A model generated the notes under the pieces. It searched no databases. It worked only from the letters and a program-made list of their open reading frames with translations, and was not told the origin of the DNA. Shown in pieces: positions 6,645 to 13,233 of a DNA stretch of 24,958 bases. The position numbers were made by a program, and so were the translations under genes. Within the stretch, counting starts at the first letter, position 1. Each line of letters begins with the position of its first letter. The stretch is from Clostridia bacterium (GTDB taxonomy: Bacteria; Bacillota; Clostridia; Christensenellales; UBA1242), in the NCBI GenBank assembly GCA_017473285.1, contig JAFULP010000094.1:1-24958 (forward strand), written 5' to 3'.

Positions 6645-7250
6645 CTATTCAATATTATTTCTAATAACGCCTACGACTTTGCCTAAAATAACTATTTTTT
6701 CAAGATATATTGGGTCGTAATTTGGATTGCTGAATTCTAGTTTAAAGAAATCAAATTCCTTAAACAGCCTTGCTACAACATGTTCACCTTTAACTAAAGC
6801 AACCACGATTTCGCCATTGCGGGCAACATTTTGCCTACTTACGACAACCATATCGCCATTTAGTATTCCGTCCATATCCATTGAATTATCTTTAACCGGC
6901 ATTAAAAACATATCAAAGCCCTTAAATATAGAGCCTGAAAATATATATTTCTCGCTAATATTGCGCTCCGCCATCAATGGTTGACCGTCAGTTATATTTT
7001 TGATATAAGGCATTGTAATCACATCCGAACCGCTAAGTTTGTTGGCAATATTATCCATTAGTTGAATAGAACGATTTTTATAATTGCCTTTAACAATCTT
7101 ATTGTTTTCTTCTAGTTTGCGTAAATAGTATGCAACGGTAGATGTTGACTTAATGTTAATAGCGTCACCAATTTCCCTAATAGTAGGGGGATAGTCCTTT
7201 TCATTAATATAATTTTTAATAAATTCATACGCTTCATCGATTTTTCGCAT
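6645..7250 (-). CDS. lexA: LexA-type repressor with degenerate self-cleavage site
   Basis: SOS repressor homologue, 201 aa. Residues 1-65 are the LexA winged helix (YPPTIREIGDAI, then STSTVAYYLRKLEE, ending KNRSIQL as in the KPRAIE motif of the family). Residues about 80-200 form the S24 peptidase fold, with the nucleophile Ser123 in DNSMDMDG and GEIVVALV as usual. Two key positions differ: the scissile Ala-Gly is Asp88-Gly89 (NITDGQP), and the catalytic Lys is Ala160 (EHVVARLF). Spacing matches E. coli LexA exactly (Ser to Lys 37, cleavage site to Ser 35), so the alignment is not in doubt. RecA-stimulated self-cleavage is therefore predicted to be lost. Synechocystis LexA is a known precedent for loss of cleavage residues. 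AGGAG lies six bases before the ATG. A GAAC-N4-GTTT half-canonical Cheo box in the promoter suggests autoregulation. Confidence 0.9.
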   Translation of the reverse strand: MRKIDEAYEFIKNYINEKDYPPTIREIGDAINIKSTSTVAYYLRKLEENNKIVKGNYKNRSIQLMDNIANKLSGSDVITMPYIKNITDGQPLMAERNISEKYIFSGSIFKGFDMFLMPVKDNSMDMDGILNGDMVVVSRQNVARNGEIVVALVKGEHVVARLFKEFDFFKLEFSNPNYDPIYLEKIVILGKVVGVIRNNIE

Positions 7251-7273
7251 ATTTTTCTCCTAACAACGTTAAT

Positions 7274-7303
7274 GTTATAGCACATTTTGTCCAATTTTGT
7301 CAA
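7274..7303 (-). promoter_or_regulatory. Promoter of lexA
   Basis: Read on the minus strand: TTGACA (7298-7303), 18-base spacer, TATAAC (7274-7279). ATTTTGTC occurs twice on the plus strand (7284-7291 and 7294-7301), exactly one helical turn apart, within the spacer and -35, an arrangement that could bind tandem protein. Confidence 0.72.
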
Positions 7304-7313
7304 ACATTGGTTC
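7302..7313 (-). promoter_or_regulatory. Imperfect LexA (Cheo) box overlapping the lexA -35
   Basis: Read on the minus strand: GAAC-CAAT-GTTT, one mismatch from the Firmicute LexA core GAAC-N4-GTTC. Its right half touches the TTGACA -35 box and its left end reaches the stop codon of the upstream recombinase gene. Position fits negative autoregulation. Confidence 0.5.
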
Positions 7314-8368
7314 TAATTTTTTTCATTTTTGTACAATTTTACCTTATCCGCCACATCTTTCCTTATGTTCTCGCTAATTGCCGCATAGTATTTTTTAGTC
7401 GTATTCACATCCTTATGTCCCAACACTTCGGCTACAATTGAAATATCCTTAGTTTCACGATATAGGTTGGTGCCATATGTACTTCTAAGTTTGTGTGGGC
7501 TTATTTTTTTAAGTGGGGCAGACACTTTGGCATATTTTTTAACCAAATTTTCAACCGATCTTACGCCCATGCGCTTGCCTTGAATACTTATCCATAAGGC
7601 TTTTTCAGTGTCGGGTAGTTTAAAACTATCTCTCAAATCAAGATATTTGATTAATATATCCTTAATTTCGTCCGAAAAATATAAGATTGCTTGACCGCCA
7701 CCTTTACGAGTAACTTTAAAACTGTTATATTTAAAGTCAATATCTTGCACATTTAACCCCACAAGTTCGCTTACACGGATACCCGTGCCAAGCAGTAGGG
7801 CAAGTATAGCATTGTCCCGTGGGATAAAGCGTTCGTTATACTTTTGTTGATGCTCGCTAAATCCTTGCAAGGTTTCGCTTGTTTTTAGTAGTTCATCCAC
7901 TTCATCAGTTTCAAGTTTGATAATATCCTTTTTAATAATTTTAGGCATCTTAACCTTGGTTACCACATTGGATGACACAAACTCCTTGTCGAACATAAAT
8001 TGGAAAAATGAGCGCACACTAGACAATTTCCTAGCAAGCCCACGGTCCGCATTAGAGCGCACAACACCTTGCTCGTTGTCATAACTCATAAGATATGCCA
8101 CAAAGCGCTCAATCATAAGACTATCAACCTTGTTTAAATCCTCAATTTGAATATCTTGATTGGTTTTGTTTAAAAACTTATTTTCAAAGTTGGTTAAATA
8201 CATAAAAAATATCTTCAAATCTCTTGCATAATTTAACCTTGTAAGTGGGGTAGTGCGTGAGGCAATACCTACAAAATATATGTTGCAAAAATGTGGCAAA
8301 TCATCTAATACAGTATTTAATTGGCGTAAGTTTTTACGGTTTCTATCTAAAAAATAATTTTCACTCAT
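7313..8368 (-). CDS. Tyrosine recombinase (XerC/D-like)
   Basis: Site-specific DNA recombinase, 351 aa. An N-terminal SAM-like core-binding domain (about 35-130) is followed by a catalytic domain with the complete active site: Arg198 (GTGIRVSELVGL), Lys222 (TRKGGGQ), His292 and Arg295 (SPHKLRSTYG), His318 (VLGHKDVNTT) and the nucleophile Tyr327. It is about 50 residues longer than XerC/XerD, mostly through an N-terminal extension and an insertion before the catalytic Arg. No phage genes, excisionase or attachment repeats are nearby, and it sits between lexA and serS, so a chromosomal Xer-type role is more likely than a mobile element integrase; this is inference. No Shine-Dalgarno; TATAAT ends six bases before the ATG, predicting a leaderless mRNA. 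The lexA promoter begins at its stop codon. Confidence 0.9.
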   Translation of the reverse strand: MSENYFLDRNRKNLRQLNTVLDDLPHFCNIYFVGIASRTTPLTRLNYARDLKIFFMYLTNFENKFLNKTNQDIQIEDLNKVDSLMIERFVAYLMSYDNEQGVVRSNADRGLARKLSSVRSFFQFMFDKEFVSSNVVTKVKMPKIIKKDIIKLETDEVDELLKTSETLQGFSEHQQKYNERFIPRDNAILALLLGTGIRVSELVGLNVQDIDFKYNSFKVTRKGGGQAILYFSDEIKDILIKYLDLRDSFKLPDTEKALWISIQGKRMGVRSVENLVKKYAKVSAPLKKISPHKLRSTYGTNLYRETKDISIVAEVLGHKDVNTTKKYYAAISENIRKDVADKVKLYKNEKN

Positions 8369-8374
8369 ATATGC

Positions 8375-8402
8375 ATTATAACATAACTATTCGCAAAATC
8401 AA
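8375..8402 (-). promoter_or_regulatory. Promoter of the tyrosine recombinase gene
   Basis: Read on the minus strand: TTGATT (8397-8402), 16-base spacer, perfect TATAAT (8375-8380). The -10 ends six bases before the ATG at 8368. The -35 box is weak compared with others in the window. Confidence 0.65.
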
Positions 8403-8440
8403 ACTAAATAACAAATATTTTAAAAAAATGTCTATCTTAG

Positions 8441-8469
8441 TTGCAAAAATTTATACAAAATGATATACT
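8441..8469 (+). promoter_or_regulatory. Promoter of serS
   Basis: TTGCAA (8441-8446), 17-base spacer, TATACT (8464-8469). It gives a leader of about 17 bases containing the Shine-Dalgarno. The leader is far too short for a T-box, so serS is not controlled by one here. Confidence 0.75.
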
Positions 8470-8492
8470 AAATGATATTTATAGGAGTATGT

Positions 8493-9785
8493 ATGATTGA
8501 CATAAATTTGATTAGGAAAAACCCTGAAATAGTAAGGGATAATATTAAAAAGAAGTTCCAAGACCATAAGTTACCTTTAGTAGACGAAGTTATTAGTCTT
8601 GACACACAAGTTCGTGATATGCGCACTGAGTGCGATAATTTGCGTGCAAGCCGTAATGCAATTAGTAATGAAATTGGTGCTTTGATGCGCAACAAGCAAG
8701 TAGATGAAGCAAATGCTAGAAAGCAACAAGTGGTTGAAGTTAACGCTCGCATTGCCGACCTTGAAGCAAAGATTACTGAGTTAGGCGTTCAACTAAAGAA
8801 GAATATGATGGCTATACCTAATATCATTGACGATAGCGTGCCTGTGGGTAAGGATGATAGCGAAAATGTAGAAGTTAAGCGTTATGGCGAACCTAAAGTG
8901 CCAAGTTATGAAATACCTTATAATGCTGATATTTTTGAATCTGTAGGAGGTTTGGATAAGGAAAGCGCTGGCAGAACATCGGGTAATGGTTTTTATTACC
9001 TAATGGGTGATATTGCACGCTTGCACGAGGCAATGATTGCTTATGGTCGTGACTATATGATTGATAAGGGATTTACTTATTGCATACCACCTTTTATGAT
9101 TCGTAGTGATGTGGTTACTGGCGTTATGAGTTTTGAAGAAATGGATGCTATGATGTACAAGATTGAAAATGAAGATTTGTATTTGATTGGCACTAGCGAA
9201 CACAGTATGATAGGTAGGTTTAAGGACCAAATTGTTAAGGAAGAGGAACTACCTATTGCACTTACTTCATATTCTCCTTGCTTTAGAAAGGAAATCGGCG
9301 CTCATGGCATTGAGGAAAGGGGAGTGTATCGAGTTCATCAATTTGAAAAGCAAGAAATGGTTGTGTTGTGTAAGCCAGAACAAAGTATGGATTGGTACAA
9401 TAAGATGTGGACATATTCGGTTGAAATATTCAATAATATGAATGTACCAGTAAGACAGTTAGATTGTTGCTCAGGCGACTTGGCTGACCTTAAAGTTAAA
9501 TCTTGTGACATCGAGGCATGGAGTCCACGCCAACAAAAGTATTTTGAAATTTGCTCTTGCTCAACATTGGGCGACGCACAGGCTAGACGCTTGAATATTC
9601 GCACTAAGGGCAAAGACGGCACATATTTGGTTCACACATTAAACAACACGGTTGTGGCAAGCCCAAGAGGTCTTATTGCTGTGGTTGAAAATAACTATAA
9701 CGAAGATGGTTCAATAACCGTACCAGAAGTGCTTAAACCTTATATGGGTGGCAAAGCAAAGATATTGCCTAAAACCACTAAATAA
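8493..9785 (+). CDS. serS: Seryl-tRNA synthetase
   Basis: Class II aminoacyl-tRNA synthetase charging tRNA-Ser, 430 aa. The N-terminus (MIDINLIRKNPEIV) begins the long antiparallel coiled-coil arm (about residues 30-100) that grips the tRNA-Ser extra arm. Then come the catalytic motifs: motif 2 in SPCFRKEIGAHG and the GVYRVHQFEKQEM segment, and motif 3 in VASPRGLIAVVENN, where the usual GR is PR but the ATP-contacting Arg is kept, ending in VPEVLKPYMGG. The start at 8493 is chosen over an in-frame ATG at 8472 because AGGAG (8483-8487) lies five bases before it and it matches the family start; the upstream ATG falls next to the promoter -10. Monocistronic, with its own promoter and terminator. 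Confidence 0.96.
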   Translation: MIDINLIRKNPEIVRDNIKKKFQDHKLPLVDEVISLDTQVRDMRTECDNLRASRNAISNEIGALMRNKQVDEANARKQQVVEVNARIADLEAKITELGVQLKKNMMAIPNIIDDSVPVGKDDSENVEVKRYGEPKVPSYEIPYNADIFESVGGLDKESAGRTSGNGFYYLMGDIARLHEAMIAYGRDYMIDKGFTYCIPPFMIRSDVVTGVMSFEEMDAMMYKIENEDLYLIGTSEHSMIGRFKDQIVKEEELPIALTSYSPCFRKEIGAHGIEERGVYRVHQFEKQEMVVLCKPEQSMDWYNKMWTYSVEIFNNMNVPVRQLDCCSGDLADLKVKSCDIEAWSPRQQKYFEICSCSTLGDAQARRLNIRTKGKDGTYLVHTLNNTVVASPRGLIAVVENNYNEDGSITVPEVLKPYMGGKAKILPKTTK

Positions 9786-9807
9786 CGGGTATTTAATGTA
9801 ATTATAT

Positions 9808-9823
9808 ACACAATATATAGTAT
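9808..9823. repeat. Diverged copy of the 16-bp palindrome
   Basis: ACACAATATATAGTAT, two mismatches from the palindrome at 2378 and 3637, located 23 bases after the serS stop and just before its terminator. In this AT-rich background it may be chance; the similarity in position is what makes it worth listing. Confidence 0.3.
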
Positions 9824-9826
9824 TAT

Positions 9827-9865
9827 AAGACGCTAATAAAGTTTATACTTGTAGCGTCTTTTTTA
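9827..9865 (+). terminator. Intrinsic terminator of serS
   Basis: AAGACGCTA (9827-9835) pairs with TAGCGTCTT (9852-9860), with an inner AAGT/ACTT helix and a TTAT loop, followed by a T run. Confidence 0.87.
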
Positions 9866-9997
9866 TAATCTAAATGGCCATTAAGATACATTTAATTTAA
9901 CGATTATAATATTAATTACAGTAACTTAAAACAACTAAATTATAATTAGCAAATATCAAATTGATTATACAATTAAAGATTGATTATATTTGTTAAA

Positions 9998-10290
9998 ACC
10001 TTGAAAATCTAAAATGCTCTCAGAGCCGAGATGTTATAATTAGATGAGCATTTGGTCAAGTAAAAATTGGTTAAATTTAGGATTAACTTTAAAGTTGGAA
10101 TACAATTTATAAGATTTAACCTTAAACTTGTTTTAGCGCCGAGATGTTGATGTTAAACGAAATCTGGTCAACTAAAACTATGGTTAAAATCAAGTTTTAT
10201 ATAAAACCAAATACTAAGTAATGATAAAATGGCTTTAGAGCCAAGATGTTGATTGCAAATGAACAACAATATAAGCAAAAAGGATTAAAA
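9998..10290. repeat. Array of three diverged ~105-base units
   Basis: A 14-base core occurs three times in the same orientation: AGAGCCGAGATGTT (10022-10035), AGCGCCGAGATGTT (10135-10148) and AGAGCCAAGATGTT (10237-10250), spaced 113 and 102 bases. The first two copies also share an upstream AACCTT and a downstream block of TGGTCAA (10053-10059 and 10165-10171), then TAAAA and TGGTTAAA, at nearly the same offsets. Copy 1 can fold with AAATGCTC pairing to GAGCATTT around the core; in copy 2 AAACTTG pairs with a more distant CAAGTTT. This fits a family of small RNAs or a tandem regulatory module, but strand and function are unknown. It is not CRISPR: repeats are too diverged and units too long. 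Confidence 0.55.
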
Positions 10291-10383
10291 TGATGAATTA
10301 AAACTTAAATCAAACCAAATATTATAATAAAGCAATTAATAATGTAAAGCAACAAAACTTATAAAAATTAAAGATATATTATG

Positions 10384-10424
10384 CGCAAAATGGTCAAGTT
10401 TTCGCAAAATCTGTATTTTGCGAA
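10384..10424. other. Perfect 10-bp hairpin with an alternative upstream arm
   Basis: TTCGCAAAAT (10401-10410) and ATTTTGCGAA (10415-10424) form a perfect 10-bp stem with the loop CTGT. A second CGCAAAAT at 10384-10391 could pair with the same 3' arm, so two mutually exclusive hairpins are possible. The T-rich tract follows only about 16 bases later, so it is not a standard terminator. A TGGTCAA matching the repeat array lies between the two arms (10391-10397). Confidence 0.45.
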
Positions 10425-10629
10425 TAGTTTAGTATGTTGCTTTTTCTTCCCCTGCTTAGCCATTTGTGTGCCAACATCTATCATTTACCATTATACTTCC
10501 CTATCTTACTTAAATTGATAATGTGAAAATTTATCATATAATCATATTTGATTAACGATAAACTAAAACAACTACTGCCTATGCTTAATACGACCTTAAG
10601 TGACAAAATATTTAATTTAACAAAAATAT

Positions 10630-10659
10630 TTGACATTGGCTTAATGGATAATTTATAAT
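10630..10659 (+). promoter_or_regulatory. Promoter of the PadR-type regulator
   Basis: Consensus TTGACA (10630-10635), 18-base spacer, perfect TATAAT (10654-10659). Two copies of AAAATATTT, each containing the 8-bp palindrome AAATATTT, lie at 10605-10613 and 10623-10631, the second overlapping the -35, which could serve as an autoregulatory operator. Confidence 0.75.
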
Positions 10660-10676
10660 TGAAAAAAGGGGTTACT

Positions 10677-12092
10677 ATGAAAACAACTGATTTAATTCCT
10701 TTGATTTTGTATCAATTGGTAGACGGTGATAAATACGGATATGAGATTGTTAAGCAAATTGAAGACGCTTCCAGTGGAAATATAATTATTAAACAACCTA
10801 CCCTATATAGCGTATTGAAGAAATTAGAGCATGGCAAGTTTATTTCTTCATATTGGCAAGATAGTGAAATTGGTGGCAAGCGCCATTATTATAAATTAAC
10901 TGAAAATGGTAAGTCACAATTGGATACTTACCCTTCTTTTGAGCAATTGGTCAGTGATATTGTAAACGGCGATGAAGAAATTGATATTAGTGCTAGCAAA
11001 CCAATTGAGCCTTCTTCCCCTATTGCTGAACAAGAAGAAGATTTGGGTGTTGCTGATGACGATGAAACTAAAGTTGATTATATAGATATTTCACTGCCAA
11101 GCAACAATCAATATGAAGAAACTGAAAGCCACACTACTATTGAGCAAGAAGCTGACCAGACTTTAATCAAACCAATACATATAGATATTGCTTCCAGCAT
11201 TGAACCAATACAACTATCAACAACTAATTATGAAGATAAACAAGATTCGTTGTTTCAAACAACTGAAGGCAAGGACAAAATTGAGGTTAATGAAATTGAA
11301 ATTAGCGCTAGTTTACGCCCTGATAGCAATGATATAGTTGCCACACCACCTACTACGATTAATATATTTGACGCAATTGAACCAGCAAATTACGATGAAG
11401 GGTTTAAATTAAAAGTGGATAACGCAAAAGATGTATCTACAACAACTAATGCGAATGTTGAGACGACTGGTGTTGCCACCCCTACTGTTAGTGTGCAAAA
11501 TAGCAATAAATTATATGAAAAACTAACACCTAACGAGGAGTTGTTTAATATATCTCCTAATTTGGAAGATGAACAGAACAATCAATATATTGAACCAATT
11601 GAACAAATTAAGTACTTAAATTATGTTGATTTTAGCACGGATGAAAGTAGTATCAAGCGCAAAAAATCAATACGCAAACATATACAAAAAATGTGTTTGA
11701 CTTGGGTTAGTTTGTTAATGGTGTTAATACTTGGTATGGTGCTTGGCAATAAATATTCTTTTAGCAAAGTATCATATATATGCGCAATAGTGGCGTGTGC
11801 GGTGTTGGTACTATACCCTATTATTTTATTAAAAAACAAAGCAAAATTAAGGCTAAAATATTGTTCTAATCCGTTTAAATATTCTATATCAAAGGACTTC
11901 TTTATTAAACTATCTTTGTTTTTATCAGTAATTATTGTGATATTTGCATATAATTTGAGCCTTTTAAACGATATCCAAGCAATATTTAAATTAACTAATT
12001 TTTCAAACTTCTTAGCCCCTATTATGTTTAGTGTGGTGGTTATGTTGGACTTCGTATATAGCGTTATTTTATATAAGGATTATAGAAAATAA
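10677..12092 (+). CDS. Membrane-anchored PadR-family regulator with acidic linker
   Basis: Residues 1-95 are a PadR winged helix: LILYQLVDGDKYGYEIVKQI, then the IKQPTLYSVLKKLE recognition region and the wing with GGKRHYYKLTENG. PadR proteins are normally soluble repressors of 100-200 residues. Here the domain continues into an acidic, Thr/Ser/Asn-rich linker (about 96-335) with five degenerate repeats of the type I-D-I-S near 102, 136, 169, 207 and 228. A basic patch (KRKKSIRKH, 328-336) comes next, then four predicted membrane helices (about 340-357, 365-385, 408-430, 445-465). The whole is 471 aa in one uninterrupted frame. The start at 10677 has a strong AAAGGGG Shine-Dalgarno; the in-frame TTG at 10659 overlaps the -10. 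Likely a one-component sensor acting from the membrane; the ligand is unknown. The nearby VTT protein and ABC exporter are candidate targets. Confidence 0.85.
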   Translation: MKTTDLIPLILYQLVDGDKYGYEIVKQIEDASSGNIIIKQPTLYSVLKKLEHGKFISSYWQDSEIGGKRHYYKLTENGKSQLDTYPSFEQLVSDIVNGDEEIDISASKPIEPSSPIAEQEEDLGVADDDETKVDYIDISLPSNNQYEETESHTTIEQEADQTLIKPIHIDIASSIEPIQLSTTNYEDKQDSLFQTTEGKDKIEVNEIEISASLRPDSNDIVATPPTTINIFDAIEPANYDEGFKLKVDNAKDVSTTTNANVETTGVATPTVSVQNSNKLYEKLTPNEELFNISPNLEDEQNNQYIEPIEQIKYLNYVDFSTDESSIKRKKSIRKHIQKMCLTWVSLLMVLILGMVLGNKYSFSKVSYICAIVACAVLVLYPIILLKNKAKLRLKYCSNPFKYSISKDFFIKLSLFLSVIIVIFAYNLSLLNDIQAIFKLTNFSNFLAPIMFSVVVMLDFVYSVILYKDYRK

Positions 12093-12117
12093 AAGTGCAT
12101 TTGCACTTTTATTTTTT
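12091..12117. terminator. Bidirectional terminator between the PadR and VTT genes
   Basis: AAAAGTGC (12091-12098) pairs with GCACTTTT (12103-12110) around ATTT, followed by a T-rich run. The stem starts inside the stop codon of the PadR gene. The minus-strand reading ends in TTTTATTTT and can serve the convergent VTT gene. Confidence 0.8.
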
Positions 12118-12170
12118 GTCACTGTTCAAATATATAATTATAAACTTTTAATTTAAATTTAATGCTAAAA

Positions 12171-13043
12171 TTATTGCTTTTTAACATCTATACGAAGCAA
12201 TTGCTTAATTTTGTCACGCTTTTTGATTGCCACCACAAGTATTGCAATTACCACTATTGCTATAACCGCCCATACGGTTATCCCCCAGCCCGAAAAAGGA
12301 ATAATTTTGCCACTGCCAAAGAAACTGATTGTGGCAAGCCCTACCCCACGAGCAAATATTGAGATTAGTAGGAATTTGTAATATTTAATATCGCTAACCC
12401 CTGCCATCATACATATTAAGTCATCTGGGAAAAAGGGTAAAGTTAAGGTTAAAAATAATATTAATTCTGCCCGCTTGTTAAGTATATTTTGGTATTTTTC
12501 CACCTTACTTTTGCCAAAAATCCAGTTGATTACAGGCCTTGAGCAATATCTGCCAATCAAAAATGCAATGCTAGAGCCCAATATCACCCCTATTGTTGCA
12601 TATAAAAACGCTATAAATGGTCCATATATTGCTGTTCCAACCAACACAGTCAAAGTTGTAGGCACAGGTATAACAACGCATTGCAATAGATTGATTACAA
12701 TGTAAGTAAATATCCCCCACCCGCCAAAACTAAGAATTAGTTGGCGCAAATCTTCAAACGATGTAATCTTTTCCATCGTATCAGTTTTTACCAGCACAAA
12801 GTATACTAAATATATAATCACCAGTACGATACTTGCCACTAATGATAGTTTTAGATATACATTTTTGTTAAACACATAACCTATCACACTAAGCACAATC
12901 AACAACCCAATTATTGAATATAATGCAATATTTAGCCATAATACATTGTTTAGAAAAATAACTATATTAAAAAACATTATGCTAAACAGCATAACCATCG
13001 ACACAATCATTAAAATGCAAGCGCTATATTCTTTGTTTTTCAT
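12171..13043 (-). CDS. VTT/DedA-superfamily (TVP38/TMEM64) membrane protein
   Basis: Polytopic membrane protein of 290 aa. The N-terminal third (about residues 8-85) has three hydrophobic helices that are additional to the core family fold. The VTT domain follows (about 110-265): the VIPVPTTLTVLVGTAIYGP re-entrant segment, GSSIAFLIGRYCSR (the F/I-G-R motif of the family), and LPFFPDDLICMMAGVS, the second re-entrant motif. Members are linked to lipid or undecaprenyl-phosphate translocation and to resistance to envelope-active agents; the exact substrate here is unknown. The tail is Lys-rich and cytosolic. It is convergent to the PadR gene and divergent from the ABC exporter. No Shine-Dalgarno; a -10 box ends six bases before the ATG, so a leaderless mRNA is predicted. 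Confidence 0.85.
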   Translation of the reverse strand: MKNKEYSACILMIVSMVMLFSIMFFNIVIFLNNVLWLNIALYSIIGLLIVLSVIGYVFNKNVYLKLSLVASIVLVIIYLVYFVLVKTDTMEKITSFEDLRQLILSFGGWGIFTYIVINLLQCVVIPVPTTLTVLVGTAIYGPFIAFLYATIGVILGSSIAFLIGRYCSRPVINWIFGKSKVEKYQNILNKRAELILFLTLTLPFFPDDLICMMAGVSDIKYYKFLLISIFARGVGLATISFFGSGKIIPFSGWGITVWAVIAIVVIAILVVAIKKRDKIKQLLRIDVKKQ

Positions 13044-13049
13044 ATTAGG

Positions 13050-13078
13050 TATATATATTTAGATTTTACTATTTTTAA
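13050..13078 (-). promoter_or_regulatory. Putative promoter of the VTT gene
   Basis: Read on the minus strand: TTAAAA (13073-13078), 17-base spacer, TATATA (13050-13055), ending six bases before the ATG. Both boxes are weaker than elsewhere in the window, and the AT-rich setting makes this call less certain. Confidence 0.45.
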
Positions 13079-13170
13079 ATTTTTTAAACATAAAAATTAG
13101 GTTTGTGTTGTAATAATTGAAATATTTAATCATTATCCATAAACGGTTAAAGTTAATTATTATTATTTTA

Positions 13171-13199
13171 TTTACATTTACAAAAAATTATGCTAGAAT
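13171..13199 (+). promoter_or_regulatory. Promoter of the ABC exporter operon
   Basis: TTTACA (13171-13176), 17-base spacer, TAGAAT (13194-13199) with an extended -10 TG at 13191-13192. The leader of about 27 bases carries the AAAGGGG Shine-Dalgarno. Confidence 0.72.
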
Positions 13200-13233
13200 A
13201 TTGATTAGAACATAATAAAAGGGGTAATTTATT

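Larger units (their letters stand above)
9866..10629. other. Long gene-free stretch with repeats and hairpins
   Basis: About 760 very AT-rich bases without a convincing reading frame on either strand. It holds a 10-base direct repeat ATTGATTATA (9960-9969 and 9979-9988), the three-copy repeat array at about 9998-10290, a perfect hairpin at 10401-10424, a pyrimidine-rich stretch around 10440-10455, and two copies of AAAATATTT just before the padR promoter. No known riboswitch, 6S RNA, tmRNA, RNase P RNA or SRP RNA signature was recognised. It is the only gap over 300 bases without a gene in the window. Confidence 0.6.

Noticed and set aside
7313..8368. Tyrosine recombinase as an integrase of a prophage or integrative element
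   Set aside because: No phage, excisionase or conjugation genes, no attachment-site repeats at the tRNA-Trp gene, and housekeeping genes on both sides.
8472..8492. Earlier ATG start for serS
   Set aside because: It lies three bases after the -10 box, while AGGAG and the family N-terminus support 8493.
10022..10250. Possible CRISPR array
   Set aside because: Only three copies, spaced 102-113 bases, with diverged repeats and partly conserved spacers; no cas genes nearby.
10382..10492. Small basic reading frames of about 27-31 codons on the minus strand, one starting MAKQGKKK
   Set aside because: No Shine-Dalgarno or promoter placed for them, and they overlap the hairpin; not supportable as genes.
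10659..10676. Earlier TTG start for the PadR gene
   Set aside because: It overlaps the -10 box, and the AAAGGGG Shine-Dalgarno points to the ATG at 10677.
9786..10676. Known structured RNA (6S, tmRNA, RNase P, T-box, common riboswitches)
   Set aside because: None of the conserved sequence signatures that I know for these was found in the gap on either strand.
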